A DNA stretch of 64,000 nt from assembly GCF_000708045.1 (NCBI RefSeq), contig NZ_ANIE01000005.1:248001-312000 (forward strand), read 5' to 3'. Under the pieces are notes generated by a model that saw nothing but the letters and a program-made list of their open reading frames with translations, ran no database searches and had not been told where the DNA came from. Source of the DNA: Marinobacter nitratireducens. Its GTDB lineage: Bacteria; Pseudomonadota; Gammaproteobacteria; Pseudomonadales; Oleiphilaceae. Numbering within the stretch: position 1 is the stretch's first letter; each line of letters begins with the position of its first letter. Positions 8,905 to 21,323 of this stretch are shown piece after piece. The position numbers and the translations under genes are program-made.

Positions 8905-11390
8905 TTGGCTATCCGATCAAAAAGCCGGTATTGCACCAGATTCTCGTCTGAGCGAATGGCCTCTTCCGTGTAGGGGAAGGATATCCACTGTTTCTGGGAG
9001 TATGCCTTGGTCATATCCTTGTAGTAGGGCGATGCCGGGTCCGTTGACTGCGAATAGGTAATAAATCCCTCCGCAACAGGGTTGCCATTGTCATCCCAGG
9101 TTACGGTCTGGATATAGCTGTTGCCGTAGGTGACATCGTAGGTGCCGTCGCTAAGATCGTTCGGTCGGGTGCTGGCAATGGTAAAGCTACCGGTGAAGCC
9201 CTCGCCGCCGAAGACAGGGATCGATTCGTCGTGAATGCCGGACTGCTGAATCTCACCCATGGTTGCGTCCATGGCGATGGGGGAATCCTGGATTCGCTTC
9301 ACGCCATCTGCAAACGCAGTCTGAATCAGCGGGCTGGCGACGTTGAGGCCGGCTGGGGTATTAACTGGGTCGTTGGCATCAAACGGAACCAGCCATTTCT
9401 CGGGTGAGGTGATGGGTAGCGGGTCGATTCCACGCCAGAACTCCCGCCAGATATGTCCGCCGGCGGATTCGAGATTGTTGGTTCCATCCCATTCGCGCAG
9501 TACCAGGCAGGCCTCGGTAATATCCACGGCTTCTCCACTTGAAGACAGCAATGTACCCAGCGGGCAGTAAGTATCGAGGACCGACTGCCGTGCCAGTTGC
9601 TCGGATTGCACGCTGCTGCCGAGAACAACCTCCTGCAGGTTCGCGAGATCAAAACCAACCGAGCCAGGCAAGCCATCTGCACCGCTCAGGCGATCCTGGA
9701 CCTGCTGAATGCACTTGCGGGTTCTCAGGGTTCGCTGGGTTTCTTCGTCACCGATGATGCCTGCAAAGCCGGTCAGCGGCTCCTCGGGGTTCGTTACCCA
9801 GTAACTGTCGTTACAGTTATGAACCCAGTCATCTCGGGTCAGCGTTGGCAGATTTCCCGGGCCGAAGATACCGGGAGCGGGCGCGTCTGCATCGGTGTCC
9901 CACTCACAATCGGCCCTGGAGCCATCAAGGATTGGAAGGCCTGGCGCGAGTTGCTCAAAGACCGGAGACAATGCCGTGGCGCAGCTGGAGGCTTTTGCGT
10001 CGCTGACATTGGGAACGACGGTGACGTCACCATAGTAGGCCTTCTGTCCGGGGCCGGTCGCCACCGTGTTGACCCAGGGAACGCCAAGAACACTGCCGTG
10101 GAGCTCAATGAATTCATCCAGACTCTCTGCCTGGTTCCAGCGGAAAAACTGGTTTAGCAAGCGATCATTCTCCGCGTTGGCGTCGCGCAGTGTGTAGGCC
10201 TTCAGCGACGTCCAGTTGAGCACCGGTACGCCTGCCGCTTCAAAGGTCAGCATGGGGCCGAACTTGGATCGATAGAGAGTGCGGGTGCGCTCACCAATGC
10301 TGCCGTCGTCTTCGAGCACTTCGATTGAAATGTCGGTGCTTTCCATATCCCGGAATTCCCCCTCGTAAAGATATTGTGTGGGATCGGCCGGGTTCAGCGT
10401 CAGCTCATAGAAGGTAAACCGATACGCGGTTGAAACCGTGTGGCTCCAGGCAAAGTTCTCGTTGAAGCCGATGAGTACCGCAGGCAGTCCGTAGAGCGCG
10501 GCGCCCATGATCTCTGTGCTGTCACCCACCTTGAGATGCGCGAGATACAGGCGCTCCGTTTCCTGCCAGGGGAAGTGGGGGTTGCCAAACAGTATCGATT
10601 CGCCCGTACGGGTGGCGCCCGATGAAAGCCCATACATATTGCTACCGATCGGCAGCTCGTCCCCGAGTGGGAACGGCAGGCTGTCTGCTCCGGCGTCGGA
10701 CAACGTTGTCAGCAGGTCCTCGGCACTGGTGTCGTTCAGGTTCAGTGACGACGGCGGTTGGGCGGTCGCGATGCCGTCGACAAAGACGGAAGAACTGGCC
10801 AGCACTGAAAGTCTCAGGTAGCGACGGTACATGTCACTTTCTTCCAGTGCGAAGAGCCAGTCGGCACTGCGACATTCTTCATGGCGTCCGGGGTGTTCGC
10901 CTGCCTTGATCTCTTCCACATAGCGGTTGAAGCCGGCGACATAGCCGCTGGATGCCTCGAGCACTTCGGGATCACTGTTGGCCTTGAATGGCGCAATCGC
11001 GTCGTCTGTCAGGGTTGTCCGCCAGAAAAAATCGGCATTCAGATTGGTGGTGGATGTACCGTTCGAGGGGATTGTGTAGTTCCCGTTCACGCCAAGGTAG
11101 CGGGACCGGAGACCCCGAACAGTGAGCGTATCCCGGGCGAGCAAGCAAAGGTTGTCCTCGGCCTGGGCATAACCGTAAGCATAGCCCATGCTGGTGAAAT
11201 CCTTCGCCTCAATATGGGGAATGCCGAATGAGGTGCGACGGAGAGTAGCCTGGACGTTTGATAGTTGATCGCCGGCTACGGCCCCGGTCTTCGGGGTGTT
11301 CGTGGCATCTGTTGAGGATGAATTTGACAGGCAGCCAGAGAGGAAAAAGGAGCCAAGGAGTACAGAAATGAGTGGTTTGGAATGAACCAT
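8901..11390 (-). CDS. Penicillin-acylase-family Ntn-hydrolase, lipoprotein
   Basis: An 829-residue precursor whose first 20 residues end in the lipobox LSGC (Cys20), so it is predicted to be membrane anchored. The alpha region carries IRRTSFGIPHIEAKDF-like family sequence (RRTSFGIPHI at 51-60) and YGYAQAEDNLC. The beta chain should begin at Ser250 in the motif IGSNMYGL, the autocatalytic N-terminal nucleophile. This is followed by GNPHFPW and FAWSHTVS. The fold cleaves amides such as beta-lactam side chains, cyclic lipopeptides or acyl-homoserine lactones. The true substrate cannot be read from sequence. It stands alone, divergent from a lipoprotein gene and convergent with atuR. Confidence 0.85.
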   Translation of the reverse strand: MVHSKPLISVLLGSFFLSGCLSNSSSTDATNTPKTGAVAGDQLSNVQATLRRTSFGIPHIEAKDFTSMGYAYGYAQAEDNLCLLARDTLTVRGLRSRYLGVNGNYTIPSNGTSTTNLNADFFWRTTLTDDAIAPFKANSDPEVLEASSGYVAGFNRYVEEIKAGEHPGRHEECRSADWLFALEESDMYRRYLRLSVLASSSVFVDGIATAQPPSSLNLNDTSAEDLLTTLSDAGADSLPFPLGDELPIGSNMYGLSSGATRTGESILFGNPHFPWQETERLYLAHLKVGDSTEIMGAALYGLPAVLIGFNENFAWSHTVSTAYRFTFYELTLNPADPTQYLYEGEFRDMESTDISIEVLEDDGSIGERTRTLYRSKFGPMLTFEAAGVPVLNWTSLKAYTLRDANAENDRLLNQFFRWNQAESLDEFIELHGSVLGVPWVNTVATGPGQKAYYGDVTVVPNVSDAKASSCATALSPVFEQLAPGLPILDGSRADCEWDTDADAPAPGIFGPGNLPTLTRDDWVHNCNDSYWVTNPEEPLTGFAGIIGDEETQRTLRTRKCIQQVQDRLSGADGLPGSVGFDLANLQEVVLGSSVQSEQLARQSVLDTYCPLGTLLSSSGEAVDITEACLVLREWDGTNNLESAGGHIWREFWRGIDPLPITSPEKWLVPFDANDPVNTPAGLNVASPLIQTAFADGVKRIQDSPIAMDATMGEIQQSGIHDESIPVFGGEGFTGSFTIASTRPNDLSDGTYDVTYGNSYIQTVTWDDNGNPVAEGFITYSQSTDPASPYYKDMTKAYSQKQWISFPYTEEAIRSDENLVQYRLFDRIAN

Positions 11391-11763
11391 ATTATCAGCC
11401 TTGTTTTGTTGTTGTAATGACGTTGGAGGAAACGGAGTCGGGCTGAAAAAGGTTCCGACAAACTGTCAGATTGGCAGTTGGTGAGTTGATTGGTACAAAT
11501 GTTCCAGAAGCAGCTATATTTAGAAGTCATTGATAAAAATCAGAAAAAATAGATACGCCCGGTTTCCGAGCGGGCCATTGGCCTCATCGGCATATCTGTT
11601 TCGGCATTCCTGCCATTTTTGTCCGACAGGTTTAAACGCATTCTTTAGCCATGGGGAACACCGGGCGGGGAAACCTTTTTGGGTCTGATACGTGTTCTCC
11701 ATCGACAAGGGCGCCAAAGACGGTATCCCAGATACATAAAAACAATGCACAACAGGGCGAACT
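11391..11763. other. 373-nt divergent intergenic region
   Basis: It separates the acylase lipoprotein gene (minus) from a hypothetical lipoprotein gene (plus) and should hold both promoters. Two weak dyads are visible: aactg/cagtt around 11459-11477, and gcccg/cgggc around 11557-11575. Short frames run through it on the minus strand but have no convincing ribosome site. I see no RNA gene. Confidence 0.4.
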
Positions 11764-12828
11764 ATGACTTCCTCACTGATGAACACACTGGTGCGCAAGT
11801 TAAGCACCATTCCTCGAATCATCTCTCTTGCTGTGATTGCCTTGCTTGCAGGCTGTCAGGCAAACCCGATCTACACGACAACCGGTGTCGTGCTTTCAAA
11901 CTATTCCGAAGGCGAGGCAACCCCCTACGTGCTGCAGATGTCAGATGCGAAAATGGCGTGTGCGCTGGGCGAGGGCATTGACCCGCTGCTGTACTCGTTT
12001 TCACGGGTAACGGATGCGCCGGATACCACGGGCTCCCTGCTCATGCTTCTTGCGGGTAACTGTATGGAATACCGGGCCTGGGAAGCCGAGCTTGAGTATC
12101 TCAGTGCCGATTATCAGGGCAATGTACCTGCCGCCAAGGACGCCCGGGAGCGCGCCAAGCGGCTGAACGCTCAAACCGCCCAACGCCGCTACGCATCCTT
12201 CCAGCGCGCGATGACCGCATACGAATTTGATCCTGCCATGGAACCTATGGAGTGCCCCTTCCTGTTCGACGATCAGGATGAACTCACGTTCCTGCTTGGA
12301 CTGCTCACTGGAATGCAGGCGATTGTAAACGATGCCAACTCCGGCGCCATGGCAGGTGTTCCCAGAAACATTGCACCGCAGGCGGAGCGTGCGGCTCAGT
12401 GCGTGGATAACGAGAAGTGGGGTGGTCTTCCAAATGCGATTCGCGCGTTGGTTTGGCTGCTGTTGCCTGACACCCGCCCGGCACTTTCGCCGGACCCATG
12501 GATGGTGCTGGAAAACAGCTCGGAGATGGGTATAGAGAAGGGGATACGGGCATCAATGGCTCTGGAAGCCGTGGCTGCGGAAACCTTTGGGCGCCCGGAT
12601 GTGCTTGAGAAAGTCATCGCCCGGTTTGCAGAGTCGAATGCAACCATTGATGTCTGGGAAGAGTATCGTCTGGTAGACATGGTCGCCCACGATGTTATCC
12701 AGTTCTCGTCTGACAAACACTGGATTGCCAATTACGGCTATCGGACACCACAGAGCTTCTTCGGAAAAATGTCGCCGGAGCGTGACACCGAAAGCGTCGA
12801 AACCATGAGCCTGGACGACCTGCTTTGA
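11764..12828 (+). CDS. Hypothetical lipoprotein
   Basis: A 354-residue protein I do not recognise. The N-terminus has a basic stretch, a hydrophobic core and the lipobox LLAGC (Cys31), so it is a likely lipoprotein. The mature part is acidic and predicted to be mainly helical, without transmembrane segments. An alternative ATG six residues in also keeps the signal. Neither start has a strong ribosome site. It lies 53 nt before a periplasmic binding protein and TRAP permease gene pair on the same strand, so a shared transcript is possible but not shown. Confidence 0.7.
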   Translation: MTSSLMNTLVRKLSTIPRIISLAVIALLAGCQANPIYTTTGVVLSNYSEGEATPYVLQMSDAKMACALGEGIDPLLYSFSRVTDAPDTTGSLLMLLAGNCMEYRAWEAELEYLSADYQGNVPAAKDARERAKRLNAQTAQRRYASFQRAMTAYEFDPAMEPMECPFLFDDQDELTFLLGLLTGMQAIVNDANSGAMAGVPRNIAPQAERAAQCVDNEKWGGLPNAIRALVWLLLPDTRPALSPDPWMVLENSSEMGIEKGIRASMALEAVAAETFGRPDVLEKVIARFAESNATIDVWEEYRLVDMVAHDVIQFSSDKHWIANYGYRTPQSFFGKMSPERDTESVETMSLDDLL

Positions 12829-12881
12829 GCAGGTCACCACGTGACTGAATCTAAAATCACAATAATGACCCGGAGGTCGCT

Positions 12882-13892
12882 ATGATCCGCAAATCCCTTG
12901 CTGCTCTCACTCTCGCTGCCGTTGCGCCGATGGCATCCGCGCAATCTGTTCCAACCTGTGTCTTTGACGTTATTGGTGCCAACGGGGACCTGTTCAACGT
13001 TGCCAAGGACTATGCGCTTGAGCTCAAGGCTCACGGTATGGACCTTGATCTGAAGCCTTATACCGATGAAGGCGTTGCAGTGGGTGACTTCAACGCCGGC
13101 CAGTGTGATGTGGTGGTTGCTACCGATCTGAGAACGCGTCCGTTCAACCGCTTCACCGGCAGTATCAGCGCCGTTGGTGCGTTGCCGACCTACGATGACC
13201 TGAAAACGCTGCTGGCAACGCTGTCACAGCCTAAAGCTGCGCCTTTGATGAAGAATAACGGTTATGAGGTCCTCGGTATTTTCCCCGTGGGTGCGGGCTA
13301 TCTCTTTGTGAACGATCGCAGCATCGACACTGCAGGCGAGCTGGCCGGTAAGCGAATGGCCACTCTGGACTATCAGAAAGACGCCATTCACATGGTGAAC
13401 TACGTGAAGGCGACCGTTGTGCCGTCGGACATTACCAATTTCGCGGGCAAGTTCAATAACGGCTCAGTCGATACTGCCTACGCGCCGGCTTTCGCCTACG
13501 AGGCGCTGGAACTTTACAAAGGGCTGGGCGACAAGGGCGGCGTTGTGGATTATCCACTTGCCCAGCTGACGATCCAGGTTATTGCAAAGGACGATGTGTT
13601 TGATGATGCGACGGCTCAGAAAGCCCGTGAGGTTGCCTGGGGCATGTACCCGCAAACCATGAGCCTGATTGAGAGCCAGGAAGCTGCTATTCCGGACGAG
13701 AAGTGGATCAAGATTTCGGAAAAGGACATCGAGGGTTACCAGGAAATGTTCCGTCAGAACCGTCTGGAAATGCGTGACGGCAAGAACGGCGCTCCAGATG
13801 TCTACGACCCGAAAATGTTGAGCCTGCTGGCCAAAATCCGTTGTGCCAGCAACCCTACTGCGTCTGAATGTACTGCAGGCAACCGGGAATAA
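12882..13892 (+). CDS. Periplasmic solute-binding protein paired with TRAP-type permease
   Basis: A 336-residue exported protein with a clear signal peptide (MIRKSLAALTLAAVAPMASA) and a strong GGAGG at 12872. The mature protein opens with a VFDVIGANGDLF strand-loop. It continues with elements typical of periplasmic binding folds: QCDVVVATDLRTRPF and AGKRMATLDYQKDAI. I assign it to the putative solute-binding protein family often found beside an atypical TRAP permease. The permease gene starts 17 nt downstream. The ligand is unknown. The lack of the usual DctP-type binding signature is notable. Confidence 0.75.
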   Translation: MIRKSLAALTLAAVAPMASAQSVPTCVFDVIGANGDLFNVAKDYALELKAHGMDLDLKPYTDEGVAVGDFNAGQCDVVVATDLRTRPFNRFTGSISAVGALPTYDDLKTLLATLSQPKAAPLMKNNGYEVLGIFPVGAGYLFVNDRSIDTAGELAGKRMATLDYQKDAIHMVNYVKATVVPSDITNFAGKFNNGSVDTAYAPAFAYEALELYKGLGDKGGVVDYPLAQLTIQVIAKDDVFDDATAQKAREVAWGMYPQTMSLIESQEAAIPDEKWIKISEKDIEGYQEMFRQNRLEMRDGKNGAPDVYDPKMLSLLAKIRCASNPTASECTAGNRE

Positions 13893-13909
13893 TACGAGGC
13901 TGATCAATC

Positions 13910-15961
13910 ATGAACTGGCGCGCTATGGCGGCGACAGGAGCAAAAACCCTCTACCCCGTGCACAAGATGCACGGGGCAGTTCTGCTCCTGCTCCTGATGT
14001 TTACCCTGTTGTTAGGTATGGGGAACTCTCTTCACTCACGTCTCTTGTGGGTTGGTGAGCAGACCTGGCCCAACTACTACCTGCTCAATCCCGATGCGAC
14101 GGAGCCAACGTGTCAGCTGGAAATGGATGTGGATGCTGAAATCCAGAAACGGATTGATGCCTACAAACCGGATCCGGATGATCTGTTCAGCTCGCCGCCC
14201 AATCCTGACGCCATCCGAACCTCTCTTGAGAGAAACATGGCTCTGTGCGAGCAAGAGTACGCGCTCTACGAGCAGAACATGGCGAATGCGACACCGGCAT
14301 TGGGGGTGTTTAAAAGCGTCGAGCAGGGGCTCGCAAAATTCCTGCTTGATAACATAGACCTGACCAAATTCCTGTTCATGGCAATGTTCGCCATGGCTGC
14401 GGCGATTGCTGCGCTGGATGCCGACCACATTTCGCTCAGGTTGCCCCGCAATCGTGCGGAATGGCGCCTGAGTCAGGGGACCCAGTTCGTGGTCAATGGT
14501 TTGATGGTCGCTTCGCTGTATTCGTACCTTGGTAAGCTGGCCACATCGCCCGGTGCCGAGACCACGATGAGCCTCCAGTATGGCTGGGCGGCGGTGTTTG
14601 GACTGTTTATGGTGATCAACGCGATTCGGTTCGTTAACGTGCCGTCTCGTGTCAAAGCCGGCAAGCTGGCGTTGTCATCCGGCCTGGTGGTCCCGCTCTA
14701 CTGCGCCATGGGCCTGATTGCCATGAGTTACTTCTTCCTGGTGGATGGTTACGCCTCGGGGCTGGCGATCTACTTTGGCATGATGTCGAACCTGTCCTCC
14801 ATGTTTATCAATATCGGCCTTTACGTTCTGGTCGGTATGGTACTCAAGCAGACACGCCTGCCGGAACTGCTGCTTGGGGTGATCAAGCCTTTCAATCTGC
14901 CTGCCCCGATGCTCGCGTCGGTGATTATCTTTGCAACCGCGTTCCCAACCGCATTCACTGGTGCTTCGGGGATTTTCATTCTTGCCGTGGGCGGCGTCGT
15001 TTATGACGAGCTGCGCAGGGCAGGTGCTGGAAGGCAGCTTTCATTGGCAACAACCGCCATGTCCGGCAGTCTGGGTGTGGTCCTTAACCCCTGCCTTCTG
15101 ATCGTGGTCGTGGCGGCGCTAAACAAAGAGGTCACAACCACCGAGATGTATGGTTGGGGCTTCTGGATTTTCATTATGTCAGCGACGTTGTTCTCCGTGA
15201 TTGTCTGTAAGACGGAAGGTAACTGGAAACCGCGTCCCGCTCCGGGTGCTTTCCGGGAGTCTCTGTCCCGGCTGAAGCCCCTGGCTCCCTATGTGATTGT
15301 CGGAGCGGTTGTGATCCTGGCGATCTGGATTATTCTGGGACTCAAGTTCAATGAATACAGCGCGCCTCTGATTCTTCCGCTGGTGATGCTGGCCCTGGTC
15401 TACCTGGATGCCGGCAAAGACAGCCGCGAAGACGGTGAATCGCGTTTGCAGGCGTTCTGGTCTCGCAGTGCTTCAGCAGCCAGCGATTCGGCTGTACACA
15501 TTGGCGCTCTGCTGGCGCTGATCGGTTTCTCGATCTGCCTGGGCGGTATTCTGGAGCGTTCCGACATCGTCCACGCGCTGTTCCCTGAGCACCTGACCAG
15601 CCCGTGGATTGCGATGATGGTGATCGTTGTCATGCTGACCTTTATCGGTATGGTCATGGACCCGTTTGGTGCCGTTATTCTGGTGTCGGCCACCATTGCC
15701 CAACCCGCTATTCAGCTGGGCATTGACCCGCTGCACTTCTGGCTGGTGTGTCTGGTAGCGTTCGAGCTTGGGTACCTGAGCCCGCCGGTTGCGTTGAACC
15801 ACCTGCTTACGCGCCAGGTGGTGGGCGAAACCGAGGTGCTGGCGGCCGAGCGAACCGGTTCTTTCTGGCACAAATACGAGCGCCTGTTGCTGCCGCTGGC
15901 GGTGATGGGGCCAACGCTTCTGTTGGTGGCCTTCATACCAATGCTGTTCTACGCCCTCTAG
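13910..15961 (+). CDS. TRAP-type transporter permease (fused, DctM-like large subunit)
   Basis: A 683-residue inner-membrane protein with many hydrophobic segments. The C-terminal two thirds resemble the DctM large subunit, with ATAFPTAFTGASGIFILAVGG, SGSLGVVLNPCLLIVVVAAL and FELGYLSPPVALNHLL. The N-terminal third has a first membrane segment (about 24-42), a polar stretch of roughly 100 residues (about 45-150) predicted to face the periplasm, then further membrane helices that may stand in for the small DctQ subunit. It is coupled to the binding protein gene upstream. Substrate is unknown. A terminator follows at 15982. Confidence 0.8.
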   Translation: MNWRAMAATGAKTLYPVHKMHGAVLLLLLMFTLLLGMGNSLHSRLLWVGEQTWPNYYLLNPDATEPTCQLEMDVDAEIQKRIDAYKPDPDDLFSSPPNPDAIRTSLERNMALCEQEYALYEQNMANATPALGVFKSVEQGLAKFLLDNIDLTKFLFMAMFAMAAAIAALDADHISLRLPRNRAEWRLSQGTQFVVNGLMVASLYSYLGKLATSPGAETTMSLQYGWAAVFGLFMVINAIRFVNVPSRVKAGKLALSSGLVVPLYCAMGLIAMSYFFLVDGYASGLAIYFGMMSNLSSMFINIGLYVLVGMVLKQTRLPELLLGVIKPFNLPAPMLASVIIFATAFPTAFTGASGIFILAVGGVVYDELRRAGAGRQLSLATTAMSGSLGVVLNPCLLIVVVAALNKEVTTTEMYGWGFWIFIMSATLFSVIVCKTEGNWKPRPAPGAFRESLSRLKPLAPYVIVGAVVILAIWIILGLKFNEYSAPLILPLVMLALVYLDAGKDSREDGESRLQAFWSRSASAASDSAVHIGALLALIGFSICLGGILERSDIVHALFPEHLTSPWIAMMVIVVMLTFIGMVMDPFGAVILVSATIAQPAIQLGIDPLHFWLVCLVAFELGYLSPPVALNHLLTRQVVGETEVLAAERTGSFWHKYERLLLPLAVMGPTLLLVAFIPMLFYAL

Positions 15962-15981
15962 AGTGGTATGAACACGACGAG

Positions 15982-16013
15982 CCGCCTGCAGGTAATCCCT
16001 TCAGGCGGTTTTT
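15982..16013 (+). terminator. Rho-independent terminator after the TRAP permease
   Basis: A 7-bp GC-rich stem (ccgcctg with caggcgg) is followed directly by five T. It ends the binding protein and permease transcript. Confidence 0.75.
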
Positions 16014-16113
16014 CGTATCTGTCTCCAGACGATGTGCACGGGTTAACAGTCGGTAAAAAACGAGTCACGTCGAATGTTGTATCCTTGGGGTGTCGATCAC
16101 TGGAGCTCAGAGT

Positions 16114-18746
16114 ATGCGGTTCAAAGGCAAGGCAGTAGGGCAGGCAAAATCGACCGTTGTGATGGCGCTTGCCGGCATTGTCGCAGCGTGTGGCGGTGGT
16201 GGGTCCGGGGGGAGTTCGACCCCCGAAAACATCGCGCTTGCCGGAACTATTGATATTGAGGCCGGAACCCGCGTCGATTCGGACAGCGCGGATGTTCTCT
16301 GGCTGAATGATACGCCGCTGGATTCCCCGCAACGCTTGCCGCCAGAATTCTTGCTCGCGGGCTACGTCAGCCAGGCAGGGGGGAATTATCCAGCTCTTTC
16401 CGGACTGCCCGCGACCGAGTACTTCGCTGATCCGTTCGATGAGTTCTCAATGAGCCTGCAGAGCGGGCAGACAGTTTACCTTCAGGCCTTCGGGACCCGT
16501 GCGGGAAGCTCCCAGTTGGAGCTTGCATTGCTGGACGGGAGTACCGTGCTGGCGAGTGATACCACGGCAACCACGGGCCAGATCCGTGTGGCGGTGCCCG
16601 ATACCTCGGCTGATGGCACCTATCAGATCAAGGTGTCGGCGATCGGTGATACACCGATGCTGTATGTTATGTCGACTTCGGCATCAGGAACCACCAGCGG
16701 TTTGTCGTTTTCATGGCCCGACTATCCGTTTCGAGAAGGGGAGGCTATTGTTGCCCTGGCCGATACGGGCCCGGGTGCCTCGGCAGCGGCATTGGACGGC
16801 TTGTCTGTCGCTGACTCCAGGCGAGAACTGGCACCGGGGCTGTGGCACCTTCGCATGAATCGGTCTTTCGCCCGGGAACACGCGAGCGAAAATGCGACGC
16901 TTCAATGGATTGAGCAACTGAGATCGTCGCCTGGCGTCGTGTCGGTGACTCCCAATTACGAAATGAAGGCCCTGTCGCCGGTCAGTGAGCCGCTGTATAA
17001 CGACCCGACCCTGGGGCAGCAGTGGCATTACAGCCTCATCAATGCACCAACGGCCTGGCAGGTCGTCGGTGATGGCGGGATCGGTCAACGAGTGGCAGTG
17101 ATGGATACCGGTCTGTTTGCCAGCGGCAGCGGCTGGCACTCCGAGATTGTGGGCAACTTACCATCCCCGCTGCCAGGTGGCCTGGATTTCGTTGACGATG
17201 ACAGCATTCCCCAGGATCCGGGGGATGAACTCGGAAGCAGTGTCTATCACGGTACCCATGTGGCGGGGACTGTGGCAGCTGCCGTCAACGGCTCTGGAGG
17301 CGCTGGTGTTGCCTATGAGTCAACGTTGTTACCGGTCCGAGTGCTGGGCGAAGGGGGAACGGGTTCCTCTGTTGATCTACTGGAAGCCTTGCAGTGGGTA
17401 GCCGGGCCATCAGGCGGGGAGCGTCGTGCGGATATCGTGAACCTGAGTCTGGGTGGCCTGCCTGAAATCAGCTCTATGCAGTCGGCAATTAACACCGCCA
17501 CTGGCAAAGGCGTCATATTTGTTGCAGCTGCCGGCAACTCGGCCACCAGTGAAAAGTCCTACCCTGCGGCATTTGATAATGTCTTTTCAGTGAGCGCCGT
17601 CGATGGCGCCGGGCGTCTGGCGTCCTATTCGAACTTTGGCAGTTGGATCGACCTGGCGGCACCAGGCGGCGACGCCAGTCGTGACGGCAACGCCGACGGT
17701 CGTGGCGACCTGGTCAGCAGTACCAGCGCCAGCTTTATCGACGGATCTCTGAAAGAGTCCTATATCGGTCTGCAGGGAACCTCCATGGCGGCGCCCCATG
17801 TATCGGGTGTTATAGCGCTGATGAAAAGTGTGAATCCAGCGCTGGATTACGGTGCCATCGATGGTTTTCTCAGAAGCGGGCAGTTGACGGAGTGCGGCGA
17901 GTCAGGGTGTGTGAAAACTGATAGCCTTGGCTGGGGCTTGATCGACGCTGGCAAGGCGGTTATGGCCGCGTCTGACGGATCTATTCCGGCTCTGCTGGTT
18001 GCCTCTCCGGCCATTGTCAGCCTTTCCTCCGAGGGGACGCTCCAGCAGACAGTGACGGTTTCGATGCTGAGTTCCAGCAGTGGAACGGCAACAATCGATT
18101 CGATCTCCGAACAGGCTGACTGGTTGTCTGTCAGTGGTATCCCGGATGCCAGCGCGACGGTTAGCAGCTTTGAGTTGACGATGACGCTGGATCCTGACGC
18201 GCTCGATAGCGGGATCTCAGAGCGGGAAACGGTCACCGTAAGCTACACGACGGACGAGGCCCGCACCCTGGACATTCCCGTAGTAGGGCAGACTGTGAGT
18301 GATCAACAGGCCCGGAATGCCGGCCGGCATTTCGTATTGTTGGTGAATCCTGAACCCGTTGGCGGGTTCTACGAAGCGGTGGCGCAAACCAGTGCCACCG
18401 CGAGCAATGGGCGGTATTCCTTTGCCTTTGTGCCCGATGATGGTGAGGAACCCCGACAGCTCAACGAGGTTTCACCGGGAAACTATATTCTGGTGGCGGG
18501 CACGGATCTCGATAACGATGGCCTGATCTGCCACGCGGGCGAGGCCTGCGCGGAATACCCGGTTGCAGGCTTACGACAGGAGATCACCATAACCCGTGGT
18601 GAACCCCTGACCGGGATCAACATGACAACCAGCTACACCCGCCCCACCATTTCGGCCAGTTCCCCCGATCAGTTGCCGCGACCGGACTTTACTGGTTACC
18701 GCCTGATGAGTGCTGACCAGGAATCCCGTAAGGCGATAGCGACTCC

Positions 18747-18750
<4 letters not shown>
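16114..18750 (+). CDS. Subtilisin-family (S8) serine protease, lipoprotein
   Basis: A large secreted protease of 878 residues from the chosen ATG. GGAG lies 8 nt upstream, whereas an upstream GTG at 16090 lacks support. The signal ends in a lipobox-like IVAACGGG. Next come a beta-rich pre-peptidase-like region (about 80-190) and a propeptide-like region (about 200-280). The S8 domain follows, with Asp331 in VAVMDTG, His379 in YHGTHVAGT and Ser557 in GTSMAAPHVSG. Two beta domains follow, the last with an acidic TDLDNDGLIC loop that could bind calcium. The next gene, a PrcB-like lipoprotein, overlaps it by 4 nt, suggesting a protease-partner pair at the cell envelope. Confidence 0.88.
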
Positions 18751-21192
<2,442 letters not shown>

Positions 21193-21323
21193 CCGCGGAG
21201 CCGGCCGGGGCCGGCCTTGAATCTTCTATATGCTCTACAGTGATTTAAAAATCACTCTTTATTCTTTTTCTGTATTCCGAAAACTCGTTATGCTGCCGGT
21301 TTTACTCGCGGAGAATACCGTAA

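Noticed and set aside
11520..11822. 100-residue minus-strand frame in the gap before the hypothetical lipoprotein
   Set aside because: It has no ribosome site, odd composition and overlap with the lipoprotein signal region.
16090..16113. GTG start for the S8 protease
   Set aside because: It adds eight residues before the signal peptide. The ATG at 16114 has GGAG at proper spacing.
21200..21215. GC palindrome after parE as terminator
   Set aside because: The loop would be only two bases and no T-run follows, so I do not call it.
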